This document shows positions 1 through 7,390 of a stretch of 23,093 nucleotides of DNA, one piece after another. Within the stretch, counting starts at the first letter, position 1. Each line of letters begins with the position of its first letter. The notes under the pieces were generated by a model. The model ran no database searches. It worked only from the letters and a program-made list of their open reading frames with translations, and was not told the origin of the DNA. A program made the translations under genes and the position numbers. This DNA is from Lachnospiraceae bacterium UBA3774 (GTDB taxonomy: Bacteria > Bacillota > Clostridia > Lachnospirales > Lachnospiraceae): contig DFFO01000022.1 in assembly GCA_002369255.1 (NCBI GenBank), positions 1 through 23,093 on the forward strand. Reading direction: 5' to 3'.

Positions 1-80
1 CCAATCTTGTAATATGAATAGCCCAGATCCTTCAGTTCGCTAGTTGTGATAAACTTCTTGTTTTCAGCGAATATGTTCAC
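1..80 (-). CDS. Partial gene start, possible AbiEi-type antitoxin or winged-helix regulator N-terminus
   Basis: Only the first 26 codons lie in the window; the rest runs off the left edge. Reading leftward from a GTG at 78-80 gives an open frame beginning MNIFAENKKFITTSELKDLG, followed by YSYYKI. A GGAGGTG SD sequence sits eight bases before the GTG. The ATG two bases upstream is not usable, because TGA follows it directly. The start is supported by a well-formed promoter at 100-128. The pattern of a short helix, 'FITTSELKDLG' and an aromatic pair resembles the N-terminal helix-turn-helix of AbiEi-family antitoxins (type IV toxin-antitoxin systems) and other small winged-helix proteins. That assignment is inference from very little sequence. 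The reading frame and its control signals are much better supported than the function. Confidence 0.5.
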   Translation of the reverse strand, partial: MNIFAENKKFITTSELKDLGYSYYKI

Positions 81-99
81 ATGAATCACCTCCGCTTAT

Positions 100-128
100 A
101 CTATACACGATTCGAAAAAATATTTCAA
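100..128 (-). promoter_or_regulatory. Sigma-A-like promoter for the left-edge gene
   Basis: On the minus strand, TTGAAA (123-128) is followed after 17 bases by TATAGT (100-105). The SD of the left-edge gene begins about seven bases beyond the -10 box, so the 5' leader must be very short, roughly 12-15 bases. Confidence 0.7.
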
Positions 129-131
129 CTA

Positions 132-161
132 AATTCGGCAGTTATTTTTATTAGCCGAATT
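132..161. promoter_or_regulatory. Inverted repeat, candidate operator upstream of the left-edge promoter
   Basis: AATTCGGC (132-139) and GCCGAATT (154-161) form a perfect 8-base inverted repeat. The arms are centred 22 bases apart, about two turns of DNA. The repeat lies immediately upstream of the -35 box of the left-edge gene. There is no T-tract and the 14-base loop is A/T-rich, so an operator bound by a dimeric regulator is more likely than a terminator. Autorepression by the downstream product is a natural guess but is not shown. Confidence 0.5.
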
Positions 162-199
162 AAATCAAAAGTCATCAAAGTCCGATAGTAAGATTAATG

Positions 200-240
200 A
201 TATAAAATGAGCTACTGATAATTTTATGCATCAGCAGCTC
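200..240 (-). terminator. Hairpin terminator after rlmD
   Basis: Minus-strand RNA can form an 11-bp stem from 230-240 and 209-219 (GAGCTGCTGAT with ATCAGTAGCTC, one G-U pair) with a 10-base loop. It is followed by the A/T-rich run ATTTTATATCATT. It lies 24 bases past the rlmD stop, as expected for the end of the yhaM-rlmD unit. The U-tract is imperfect. Confidence 0.55.
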
Positions 241-264
241 TTATCTACTAAAATACATTTTCTG

Positions 265-1704
265 TTATTTTCCGTCTTTCCCCTGTGCATCCTTAATTCT
301 GTAATAATCCTCCAAATCCACATCAATATGCACCTTTGCATCCGCTTTTCGGTTGCTCACCCGCTCCAAAAGTGCGATACTTTCCACATGCCCCGTCCAC
401 GGGAACATGTCCACAGGCTGCACCTTTTTCACTTCATATCCGAATTCACGCATGATACTTACGTCTCTTGCAAGCGTTGCGGGATTGCACGATACGTAGA
501 CCAGCCTCTTCGGAGCCATCAAAGCGATGGTATGAAGCAACGAGCCGTCGCACCCCTTTCTCGGCGGATCCACCACTATCACGTCGGCCTTTTCGCCGGT
601 TTTTGCAAAATGCTCCGGAAGTACGTCCTCCGCTCTGCCCGCAAAAAACTCCGCATTGTTTATATCGTTTAAAACAGCATTTTCCCGTGCGTTTTTTACC
701 GCTTCGGGGATGATCTCAACTCCATAGACCTTTTTCGCTTTTTTTGCCATGATAAGAGATATCGTGCCTATGCCGCAGTAAAGATCCCACACCGTTTCAT
801 TCCCGGAAAGGCCGGCATATTCGAGCGCTTTGGCATAGAGTTTTTCTGTCTGGGCCGGATTGACCTGATAAAAAGCACGCGGCGAGATCCTGTATCTGAC
901 GCCGCAGATAACGTCTTCCAAAAATGCCTCTCCAAAAACCGGCACCGTGCGATCTCCCATTATTACGTTTGTCTTTTTTAAATTTACGCTGTATGAAAAC
1001 GATGTGACCGTCTTTGGCAAAAGCCGCGAAAGCTCATTTGCAAAAGGGAGCTTCTTTGTATTTACTACAAGGCAGACCATCTGCTCTCCGGATGCAAACG
1101 AGGTCCGGATCATCACATGACGCACTGTACCGGTGCCCGCTTCCTCATCGTAAGGTTCAATTCCGAATTCATTCATCCAACGCTTTACGGCGCCAAGCAC
1201 CTGCGCGTCCGCTTCCTGTCCTATGAGACAGTTTTCACATTCGATGACGCTGTGTGTGCGGCCGGCATAAAAACCTATCAGTATGCGGCCATCCTTGCCT
1301 TTTCGCACCGGATATTCGGCCTTGTTGCGGTAATGCCACGGATCCTTCATGGAAATGACAGGTTCCGTTTTATCAAAAGTCACTCCGCCTATCCGCTTTA
1401 GCGCGGCTTTGACTTTATTTTCCTTAAAAACCAGCTGTGCCTCATAAGAAAGCGCCTGAAGCTGACAGCCGCCGCATGGCCTTGCGATAGGACATTTCGG
1501 AACGATTCTGTCCGGTGATGCCTCGCAAACCTCAAGCAACCTTCCGTAGCCATAGGTCTTTTTGTCTTTTATCAGCTCGGCCCGGATCACGTCTCCGGGA
1601 ACGGCATCTTTGACAAAAAGCGGGTATCCGTCAGCTTTGCCGATTCCCGCTCCTTCGTCAGTCATGTCTTCTATTTTGATCTCAAAAATCTGTCCTTTTT
1701 TCAT
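265..1704 (-). CDS. rlmD: 23S rRNA (uracil-C5)-methyltransferase, RlmD/RumA family
   Basis: This 479-residue enzyme methylates a uracil of 23S rRNA at C5 using S-adenosylmethionine. A TRAM RNA-binding domain spans about residues 1-60. Next come cysteines C71, C77 and C80, with C156/C159 further on; this matches the [4Fe-4S] ligand pattern of E. coli RumA. The C-terminal half is the methyltransferase fold, with 'DLYCGIGT' (about 307-314) for SAM and 'VDPPRKG' (378-384). The catalytic cysteine is C406 in 'VSCNPATLARD'. A tail of about 30 mostly charged residues follows the core. The gene starts seven bases after the yhaM stop, so the two are probably cotranscribed. The exact target base (747, 1939 or both, as in Bacillus RlmCD) cannot be told from sequence alone. 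Confidence 0.95.
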   Translation of the reverse strand: MKKGQIFEIKIEDMTDEGAGIGKADGYPLFVKDAVPGDVIRAELIKDKKTYGYGRLLEVCEASPDRIVPKCPIARPCGGCQLQALSYEAQLVFKENKVKAALKRIGGVTFDKTEPVISMKDPWHYRNKAEYPVRKGKDGRILIGFYAGRTHSVIECENCLIGQEADAQVLGAVKRWMNEFGIEPYDEEAGTGTVRHVMIRTSFASGEQMVCLVVNTKKLPFANELSRLLPKTVTSFSYSVNLKKTNVIMGDRTVPVFGEAFLEDVICGVRYRISPRAFYQVNPAQTEKLYAKALEYAGLSGNETVWDLYCGIGTISLIMAKKAKKVYGVEIIPEAVKNARENAVLNDINNAEFFAGRAEDVLPEHFAKTGEKADVIVVDPPRKGCDGSLLHTIALMAPKRLVYVSCNPATLARDVSIMREFGYEVKKVQPVDMFPWTGHVESIALLERVSNRKADAKVHIDVDLEDYYRIKDAQGKDGK

Positions 1705-1711
1705 TGTTCGA

Positions 1712-2656
1712 TCATTCCGGATCTGATGTCTTTCGCAGATTGCTTTCTATCAGCTTTTGATATCCGAGCCAGCTTCCGCTTACCGCATTTTCCACAAGCT
1801 CCGTCACCAGTTCGAGCTTCGCGTCGGTATTGTCGGCGTGGTGAAGCGCGACCGCCTCCAACAGCGCGGGCTTTTTCGGAGAACCGTATTCCAGCTCGCC
1901 GTGATGCGACAGGATCAGATGCCCGAGCTCGTTTGCAAGCTTTTCGGGAAATCCCGGCATTTTTCTTATGCGCTCTGTAATCATTTCATATCCGATCACG
2001 ATATGTCCTATGAGTTGTCCCGCGTCAGTATAATCGTTTTCGGGAAAGTTTGATATTTCCTTTGTCTTTCCGATATCGTGCAGCAGCGCACCGGAAATCA
2101 GAAGATCCCTGTGAAGCGCAAGGTACTGCCTGCAATAAAAATCGCAAAGCTGCGTAACTCTCAGAGTATGCTGCAGCAGGCCGCCGACAAAACTGTGATG
2201 CACGCTTCTCGCCGCCGAATGGAGGCAAAATTCTTTCCAAAAATCCTTGTCTTCAACAAAAAACGACTCCAAAAGCCCCCTAAGGTGCGTGTTTTTTACG
2301 CTCCTTACAAAAGCAAGAAGCTCGGTTTTCATCTCTTCTTCGTCAAATTTCGTAGAAGGAAGATAGTCCGCCTGCTCATATTCGCCTTCATGCGCCTTGC
2401 GGATGCGACGGATATTCAGCTGATTTACGCCTTGAAATACGGTGACGTCGCCTTCGACGTGGATGAAATCCATCGCCTCAAAATGATCGATCCCGCTGCT
2501 CAGATCCCAGACCTTTGCGTCAACCGTTCCGGTCTTATCCTGAAGCGTAAGGGAATAATAACTTTTCCCGACCTTTGTCTTCGCATTGACCTTGTTTTTG
2601 CAAAGATATATTCCCGACACTCTGTCGCCTTCTCTTAAATCAGAAATATAAATCAT
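1712..2656 (-). CDS. yhaM: 3'-5' exoribonuclease YhaM family (OB-fold plus HD domain)
   Basis: The protein has 314 residues, the usual YhaM size. An OB-fold nucleic-acid-binding domain (about residues 1-90, 'YYSLTLQDKTGTVDAKVWD') precedes an HD phosphohydrolase domain. Metal ligands visible are H163 ('LLQHTLRV'), H193-D194 ('LLHDIGKT'), H218, H251-H252 ('SHHGELE') and D275. Bacillus YhaM trims single-stranded RNA from the 3' end and can also degrade DNA with Mn2+. The ATG is preceded by GAGGT at normal spacing, and a clear promoter lies at 2719-2747. It leads a two-gene unit with rlmD and is divergent from the E2-like gene, with about 190 bases shared between the two starts. Confidence 0.93.
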   Translation of the reverse strand: MIYISDLREGDRVSGIYLCKNKVNAKTKVGKSYYSLTLQDKTGTVDAKVWDLSSGIDHFEAMDFIHVEGDVTVFQGVNQLNIRRIRKAHEGEYEQADYLPSTKFDEEEMKTELLAFVRSVKNTHLRGLLESFFVEDKDFWKEFCLHSAARSVHHSFVGGLLQHTLRVTQLCDFYCRQYLALHRDLLISGALLHDIGKTKEISNFPENDYTDAGQLIGHIVIGYEMITERIRKMPGFPEKLANELGHLILSHHGELEYGSPKKPALLEAVALHHADNTDAKLELVTELVENAVSGSWLGYQKLIESNLRKTSDPE

Positions 2657-2718
2657 ATAAATACCTCTTTTTTTGTTTCTTGCAAAAAGCGCGCAGCCGT
2701 TGCTGCCGCCGGAATTTT

Positions 2719-2747
2719 ATTATACGGAAAAAGCCGCTTTTTAGCAA
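2719..2747 (-). promoter_or_regulatory. Promoter for yhaM-rlmD
   Basis: On the minus strand, TTGCTA (2742-2747) is followed after 17 bases by a perfect TATAAT (2719-2724). The yhaM start codon is 63 bases downstream of the -10 box. Confidence 0.7.
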
Positions 2748-2768
2748 GGTTTTTGCCATATTTTGAAC

Positions 2769-2797
2769 TTGAATATAAAAACCGCTTTTGCTATAAT
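2769..2797 (+). promoter_or_regulatory. Promoter for the E2-like gene and its small partner
   Basis: TTGAAT (2769-2774) is followed after 17 bases by a perfect TATAAT (2792-2797), with an A/T-rich spacer. The ATG at 2845 lies 47 bases past the -10 box. Together with the minus-strand promoter at 2719-2747 it forms a back-to-back divergent pair separated by only 21 bases. Confidence 0.75.
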
Positions 2798-2844
2798 TTT
2801 TCCGATGTTTTTGTTTTTATGCTACCATGATCAGGAGAGGAATT

Positions 2845-3750
2845 ATGTCAAAAAAGCAAAGCCCGGACGGACAAACAACATACAAAAGGCGTCGCGGCGA
2901 CAGGCGCGACGGAAGACTCCTTCGGGACGTCGATCCGATGCACTATATCATGCCTATCATTTATCCGAACCGCTGTGACAACGAAGCATTCATTTCCGAA
3001 ACACTTGACGTATCGAATATCAACGCTTATCTCGAAAAGAAAAACGAAAACATCGAAGGAACCCGTTATTCCCATTTTCTCGTTATAATAGCGGCGCTTC
3101 TCAAGACCATCACGCTGCGCGAGCGTATGAACCGCTTTATCGTAAACGGAAACACTTATCAGCGAAATGAAGTCTGCTGCGCCTTTACTATGAAAAAGCA
3201 CTTCAACGACGACGGAGACGAGGCCCTCGTATTTATCCACGCAAAAGACAGCGATACTATCGATACATTATATGAAAAGGTAAACGAGCAGGTGAAGTCC
3301 GTCCGCTTTGAAAACGTGGTTGACAGTTCAAGCGACGCCATGGAGTTTTTCACAAAAAAACTGCCGCGTTTTCTGAGCAGATTTCTGGTCAAATTTATGT
3401 GTATGCTCGACCGTCACGGAAAAGTTCCTTATTCGCTGATCGAAACCGATCCGTATTACTCTTCCGCCGTGCTTTCTTATCTCGGTTCCATAAAACTTCA
3501 TGCCGGATATCACCATCTCACCAACTGGGGAACCACCTCCGTATTTCTCACCGTGGGAGAAAAGACCGTAAGACCGTTTTACAACCGCCGCGGGGAGCTT
3601 TCCATAAAAGACAGCATCGACTTCGGTTTTACCATTGACGAGCGTCTTGCCGACGGATATTACTATGCAAAAACCATCCGTCTTTTCAAAAAACTCATCG
3701 AAAACCCGGAGCTTCTCGAGCTGCCGCTTTCTGAGGCTGTGCGCTACTAA
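2845..3750 (+). CDS. Stand-alone E2/CAT-fold acyltransferase-like protein lacking the catalytic His
   Basis: The protein has 301 residues from the ATG at 2845, which has AGGAGAGG seven bases upstream; the in-frame ATG at 2827 has no SD. After an Arg-rich N-terminus (residues 14-27) the sequence follows the catalytic domain of 2-oxoacid dehydrogenase E2 and chloramphenicol acetyltransferase. The clearest parts are 'HLTNWGTTSVFLTVGE' (about 224-239) and 'IDERLADGYYYAKTIRLFKK' (264-283), then 'LIENPELLE'. The family motif HxxxDG reads E266-R-L-A-D270-G271, so the general-base His is replaced by Glu while Asp-Gly is kept. There is no lipoyl or E1/E3-binding domain and no dehydrogenase gene nearby. 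It may be a non-catalytic or repurposed trimeric acyl-CoA-binding protein; its function is unknown. It is followed after 10 bases by the four-Cys gene. Confidence 0.8.
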   Translation: MSKKQSPDGQTTYKRRRGDRRDGRLLRDVDPMHYIMPIIYPNRCDNEAFISETLDVSNINAYLEKKNENIEGTRYSHFLVIIAALLKTITLRERMNRFIVNGNTYQRNEVCCAFTMKKHFNDDGDEALVFIHAKDSDTIDTLYEKVNEQVKSVRFENVVDSSSDAMEFFTKKLPRFLSRFLVKFMCMLDRHGKVPYSLIETDPYYSSAVLSYLGSIKLHAGYHHLTNWGTTSVFLTVGEKTVRPFYNRRGELSIKDSIDFGFTIDERLADGYYYAKTIRLFKKLIENPELLELPLSEAVRY

Positions 3751-3760
3751 AGGAGCTTTT

Positions 3761-3934
3761 ATGGCTGACTGCGAAACCTGCGCTTATTTTGAATATGACG
3801 AAAACGACGAAGAATACTATTGCTCGGTCGATATGGACGAGGACGAAGTGGCCGGGCTTTACGGCCGTGGCTTTAAGCAGTGCAGATACTACAGAAACGG
3901 CGATGAATATGCCGTGGTAAAGCACCAGATCTAA
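3761..3934 (+). CDS. Small acidic four-cysteine protein, DUF6472-like
   Basis: The protein has 57 residues, with an ATG at 3761 preceded by AAAGGAG. It opens MADCETCAYFEY and carries C4, C7, C21 and C41, spaced as a likely single zinc or other metal site, within an Asp/Glu/Tyr-rich chain ending 'DEYAVVKHQI'. I recall this pattern from the DUF6472 family of Clostridia, but the assignment rests on memory of the family, not a search. It begins 10 bases after the E2-like gene and ends before a strong terminator, so the two form a two-gene unit. Its function is unknown; the acidic, non-membrane character suggests a cytoplasmic binding or adaptor protein. Confidence 0.8.
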   Translation: MADCETCAYFEYDENDEEYYCSVDMDEDEVAGLYGRGFKQCRYYRNGDEYAVVKHQI

Positions 3935-3956
3935 GAGATGGTCTCCGACTCGTAAC

Positions 3957-3985
3957 AAAAAACGCACCTTTGCCGGTGCGTTTTT
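3957..3985. terminator. Bidirectional terminator between convergent genes
   Basis: AAAAAACGCACC (3957-3968), a six-base loop and GGTGCGTTTTT (3975-3985) form a stem flanked by A- and T-tracts on both sides. It therefore works for the plus-strand four-Cys gene and for the minus-strand azlD, whose stop codon (3984-3986) overlaps the T-tract. Confidence 0.9.
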
Positions 3986-4304
3986 AAAATGCGCCTATGA
4001 TCAGCTCGCAAACAAGAGCTGCGCCCGCGGCTCCGGCCGCCACGACAAGCAGGCTTTTTTTGAAATATGCAAGAACGATAGCGCAGACTGCGGCGACAAT
4101 TCCCGACGCAAGATGCCCTGCGGCCGTAAAAATCGACGGAAAAGTCATGGCTGAAAGCACCGCGTAGGGAACATAATGCAAAAAAGACCTGAACCATCTG
4201 TTGGTGATCTTCTTTCTGAAGAAAACAAGAGGCACTGCTCTGATCAGGTAAGTGACGCCCGCCATGACGATGACAGCACCCGCAACATATCCCGCGTTAC
4301 TCAT
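3984..4304 (-). CDS. azlD: Branched-chain amino acid exporter small subunit AzlD
   Basis: This 106-residue membrane protein has about four hydrophobic segments and the family stretch 'VTYLIRAVPLVFF' near residues 17-29, followed by 'LHYVPYAVLSAMTFPSIF'. AzlD is the small partner of AzlC in the LIV-E export system for branched-chain amino acids (and azaleucine resistance in Bacillus). Its ATG overlaps the end of azlC by eight bases (ATGAGTAA), and its SD (GAGGCGG) lies inside azlC, which indicates translational coupling. It is the last gene of the long minus-strand block. Confidence 0.92.
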   Translation of the reverse strand: MSNAGYVAGAVIVMAGVTYLIRAVPLVFFRKKITNRWFRSFLHYVPYAVLSAMTFPSIFTAAGHLASGIVAAVCAIVLAYFKKSLLVVAAGAAGAALVCELIIGAF

Positions 4305-5010
4305 TTTCCGCCTCCTCTGCCGGAAACAGAAAAGCCGCCGCGGCAGCCACTATTACCGTAATAATTATTATTCCCCATCCGCCGTCAAATATTTTGAATA
4401 CCGGAATAAAAGCAAAGCAAAAACTGATCGCGGCAGCAGCCGCTACTGCAAACAGCACCGCCCGATCATCCTTCGCGGGCGGGATGATGATAGCTATAAA
4501 CATAGCATAGAGCGCGATTCCCATCGCACCGACCACTATCTGCGGAAGCAGCGATGAGAAAAGCCCGCCAAGCAGCGCGCCGGATGTCCAGCCTATGCAG
4601 GGGCCGAGGATAAGCCCGAACATATAAGAGGAAGAAAGGCTCCCCCCCTTTCCTATGGCAACGGCAAATATTTCATCGGTAACTCCGTATGAGATCGACA
4701 GTCTTTTGAAAAGGCCGCACCGGCTATCCAGCTTTTGAGAAAGCGACAGAGACATGAGAAAATATCTGCTGTTGATGATCAGCGTAGCTACGGCTATCTC
4801 TATAAAAGCGGCCCCCGCAATCATCAGATTTGTCCCTGCAAATTGTCCGGCGCTCGTAAGATTTGTAAAAGAGATCAATCCCGCAAGCCACCATGGAACG
4901 CCGAGCGCGCAGACGCGCATACCAAAAGCAAAGGATACCGCGAGGTATCCAAGCATGATCGGTACGCCGTTTTTGAAACCGTTCTTAAAATCCGTTTTTT
5001 TGTCAGTCAT
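4297..5010 (-). CDS. azlC: Branched-chain amino acid exporter large subunit AzlC
   Basis: This 237-residue polytopic membrane protein starts 'MTDKKTDFKNGFKNGVPIML' and has several hydrophobic helices. The family-typical 'NLTSAGQFAGTNLM' (about 50-63) and 'INSRYFLMSLSLSQKL' (about 79-94) are both present. With AzlD it exports branched-chain amino acids. The gene follows the COG2426 protein gene by 20 bases with only a weak SD, suggesting cotranscription. No leucine-responsive regulator (such as AzlB) lies nearby. Confidence 0.93.
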   Translation of the reverse strand: MTDKKTDFKNGFKNGVPIMLGYLAVSFAFGMRVCALGVPWWLAGLISFTNLTSAGQFAGTNLMIAGAAFIEIAVATLIINSRYFLMSLSLSQKLDSRCGLFKRLSISYGVTDEIFAVAIGKGGSLSSSYMFGLILGPCIGWTSGALLGGLFSSLLPQIVVGAMGIALYAMFIAIIIPPAKDDRAVLFAVAAAAAISFCFAFIPVFKIFDGGWGIIIITVIVAAAAAFLFPAEEAENE

Positions 5011-5030
5011 ATCAAAGCCCGCAATCTTGC

Positions 5031-5495
5031 TTACGAAAAGATATTTATTCCCAGGAGGGTAAGGCTGATCATAATGATCCCTGCGATCAGCACGCCGCCC
5101 ATCGCGGCTATGATACTGTCTTTAAATTTCAGATGAAGAATACTCGCGGCGAGAGTCCCCGTCCACGCTCCGGTTCCCGGAAGCGGTATTCCGACAAAAA
5201 GCATAAGTCCGATAAACGCGCCTTTTTTTCCGTTTATACGCGCGCCTGCCTTCTCGCCTTTCTGAAGCATCCATGAAAACCATTTTCCGATATATTTCTT
5301 ATCCGCTCCCCATTCCAGGACTTTTCTGGCAAACAGATATATAAACGGCACGGGAAGCATATTTCCGATGATCGCGACTATATAAGTAGGTATCAACGGC
5401 AGGCCGAGCGTCGCCACTCCGATGGGAATAGCGCCGCGCAGTTCAATTATCGGAACCATTGAAATAAAAAAAACCGCAAGATATTTCAGAAACAT
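5031..5495 (-). CDS. COG2426 'small multidrug export' family membrane protein
   Basis: This 154-residue integral membrane protein has four hydrophobic stretches. It carries the family's paired motifs 'ELRGAIPIG' (residues 18-26) and 'GIPLPGTGAWTGTLAA' (about 101-116), which probably form re-entrant loops. The family is labelled small multidrug export, but evidence for drug transport is thin and the substrate is unknown; these motifs resemble those of DedA-like proteins. AAGGA precedes the ATG, and the gene starts 10 bases after typA. Confidence 0.85.
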   Translation of the reverse strand: MFLKYLAVFFISMVPIIELRGAIPIGVATLGLPLIPTYIVAIIGNMLPVPFIYLFARKVLEWGADKKYIGKWFSWMLQKGEKAGARINGKKGAFIGLMLFVGIPLPGTGAWTGTLAASILHLKFKDSIIAAMGGVLIAGIIMISLTLLGINIFS

Positions 5496-5505
5496 ATCCG
5501 TCCTT

Positions 5506-7335
5506 TCAGCTGTTTTGCCGTTTGATCATATCTCTCTTTCGCAGCGTGGGATCGAGAATCTTCTTTCTTATTCGCAGCGTCAGGGGAGTGACCTCGAGAA
5601 GCTCGTCTGTATCTATAAATTCCATGCACTGTTCCAGGGACATTGCCTTTGGAGGAACCAGCTTCAGCGCCTCGTCAGAGCCTGAGGCCCTGGTATTGGT
5701 GAGCTGTTTTTTCTTGCAGACGTTGACCTCTATATCCATGTTTTTCGGATTCTGGCCTACCACCATTCCGGCATAAACGCGATCGCCCGGTTTTACAAAA
5801 AGAAGTCCTCTTTCCTGGGCATTGAAAAGTCCGTAAGCAACGGCGTCGCCCGTTTCGAAAGCGATCAGCGAGCCCATATTGCGGTACTGGATATCGCCCC
5901 TGTACGGCGCGTATCCGTCAAAGAGCTGGTTCATGATACCGTTGCCCTTGGTATCCGTCAAAAATTCATCTCTGTATCCGATAAGGCCTCTTGAGGGGAT
6001 AGAAAACTCTATCCTCGTATAGCCCGTACCCGAAGGCTTCATGTTCAAAAGCTCGCCTTTTCTTGCGCTCAGTTTTTCAATGACCACTCCGGTATATTCA
6101 TCGGGAACGTCCACAAACAGATGCTCGATAGGCTCCAGTTTCTTTCCTTTTTCGTCTTCCTTGTAAATGACCTCGGCTTTGCTTACGGCAAATTCATATC
6201 CTTCACGACGCATATTCTCGATAAGGACCGAAAGATGAAGTTCTCCTCTTCCGCTGACTCTGAACGCGTCGGGGCTCAGCTCGTCCACCTTCAGACTGAC
6301 GTCAGTATTTAGCTCTCTGAATAGTCTGTCGCGCAAATGCCGCGAGGTAACGTATTTTCCTTCCTGACCCGCAAAAGGCGAATCGTTTACCATAAAAGTC
6401 ATGGCAAGAGTCGGCTCGGAGATCTTCTGAAACTCTATAGCCACCGGTGCGGACGGATCGCAGAGCGTATCTCCGATATGAATATCGGATATGCCCGAAA
6501 TGGCCACTATCGAGCCGGGACGCGCTTCATTTACCTCGACTTTGCTCAGGCCGTCAAACTCATACAGCTTGCTGACTTTGACTTTTTTTTGCTTTTCGGT
6601 ATCGTGAGCATTTACGATAACCACTTCCTGATTGACTCTGATAATTCCGTTATCGACCTTTCCGACTCCGATCCTGCCGACGTATTCGTTGTAATCTATT
6701 GTGCTGATAAGCGTCTGAAGAGGCGCGTTTTCATCTCCTTCAGGCGCCGGAATATATTTTAATACAGTCTCAAAAAGAGGCTTCATATCCTTTCTTTCAT
6801 CGTCGAGATCCAGCGCTGACCAGCCTGCTTTTGCAGAAGCAAAGACAAAGGGGCAGTCAAGCTGTTTGTCATTTGCGTCAAGCTCCATCAGAAGCTCCAG
6901 CACTTCGTCTATTACGGCATTGGGCCGCGCCTCGGGTCTGTCAACTTTGTTTATGCAGACAATAACGTCAAGATCGAGCTCAAGCGCTTTTTTCAGAACG
7001 AACTTTGTCTGAGGCATAGGGCCTTCGAAAGCGTCCACAACAAGGATGACTCCGTTTACCATCTTCAGTACGCGCTCTACCTCGCCTCCGAAATCCGCAT
7101 GTCCGGGCGTATCTATGATATTGATCTTTACGCCGTTGTAGAAAACAGCCGTGTTTTTTGACAAAATCGTAATGCCGCGCTCTCTTTCAAGGTCATTTGA
7201 GTCCATAACTCTTTCGCGTACTTCCTGATTTGCGCGGAATACGCCGCTCTGCTTTAACAGCTCGTCAACGAGAGTAGTCTTGCCGTGATCTACGTGCGCG
7301 ATTATCGCGATATTTCTTACGTCTTCTCTTTTCAA
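5506..7335 (-). CDS. typA: Ribosome-associated GTPase TypA/BipA
   Basis: This translational GTPase binds the ribosome and helps 50S assembly and growth under stress or cold. Motifs from the proposed start are G1 AHVDHGKT (13-20), G2 RERGITI (51-57), G3 DTPGH (75-79) and G4 NKVD (129-132). They are followed by EF-G-like domains and the TypA-specific C-terminal domain, giving about 609 residues. I place the start at the TTG at 7333-7335: it gives [18 protein letters not shown], the usual family N-terminus, with AAGGA ten bases upstream. The in-frame GTG at 7342-7344 would add three residues, but the same AAGGA is one base from it, too close to work. A weak promoter-like pair lies at 7363-7390. 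Confidence 0.95.
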   Translation of the reverse strand: MKREDVRNIAIIAHVDHGKTTLVDELLKQSGVFRANQEVRERVMDSNDLERERGITILSKNTAVFYNGVKINIIDTPGHADFGGEVERVLKMVNGVILVVDAFEGPMPQTKFVLKKALELDLDVIVCINKVDRPEARPNAVIDEVLELLMELDANDKQLDCPFVFASAKAGWSALDLDDERKDMKPLFETVLKYIPAPEGDENAPLQTLISTIDYNEYVGRIGVGKVDNGIIRVNQEVVIVNAHDTEKQKKVKVSKLYEFDGLSKVEVNEARPGSIVAISGISDIHIGDTLCDPSAPVAIEFQKISEPTLAMTFMVNDSPFAGQEGKYVTSRHLRDRLFRELNTDVSLKVDELSPDAFRVSGRGELHLSVLIENMRREGYEFAVSKAEVIYKEDEKGKKLEPIEHLFVDVPDEYTGVVIEKLSARKGELLNMKPSGTGYTRIEFSIPSRGLIGYRDEFLTDTKGNGIMNQLFDGYAPYRGDIQYRNMGSLIAFETGDAVAYGLFNAQERGLLFVKPGDRVYAGMVVGQNPKNMDIEVNVCKKKQLTNTRASGSDEALKLVPPKAMSLEQCMEFIDTDELLEVTPLTLRIRKKILDPTLRKRDMIKRQNS

Positions 7336-7362
7336 CTTTTTCACTTCCTTGTTCTTATAATA

Positions 7363-7390
7363 TATATACGATGTATTTTTTATTTGTCAG
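7363..7390 (-). promoter_or_regulatory. Weak candidate promoter before typA
   Basis: On the minus strand, CTGACA (7385-7390, overlapping the preceding gene's stop) is followed after 16 bases by TATATA (7363-7368) in a very A/T-rich stretch. It may give typA extra transcription independent of ftsH, but the match is poor. Confidence 0.3.

Noticed and set aside
265..351. Possible truncation of RlmD at its C-terminus
   Set aside because: The methyltransferase core is complete through the catalytic Cys406 and the final conserved segment; a variable charged tail is normal in this family and no continuing frame is seen downstream.
2078..2638. 186-residue plus-strand open frame opposite yhaM
   Set aside because: YhaM on the minus strand has all HD-domain metal ligands; the antisense frame is basic and featureless.
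2729..2743. AAAAAGC-C-GCTTTTT palindrome between the divergent promoters
   Set aside because: The arms allow only a one-base loop, so it cannot be a working terminator hairpin; it falls in the spacer of the yhaM promoter and is probably chance.
3984..5495. azlC-azlD plus the small multidrug-export-family gene as a possible resistance or transferred cassette
   Set aside because: Base composition and spacing match the neighbours and there are no mobile-element genes or flanking repeats; it looks like the ordinary tail of the operon.
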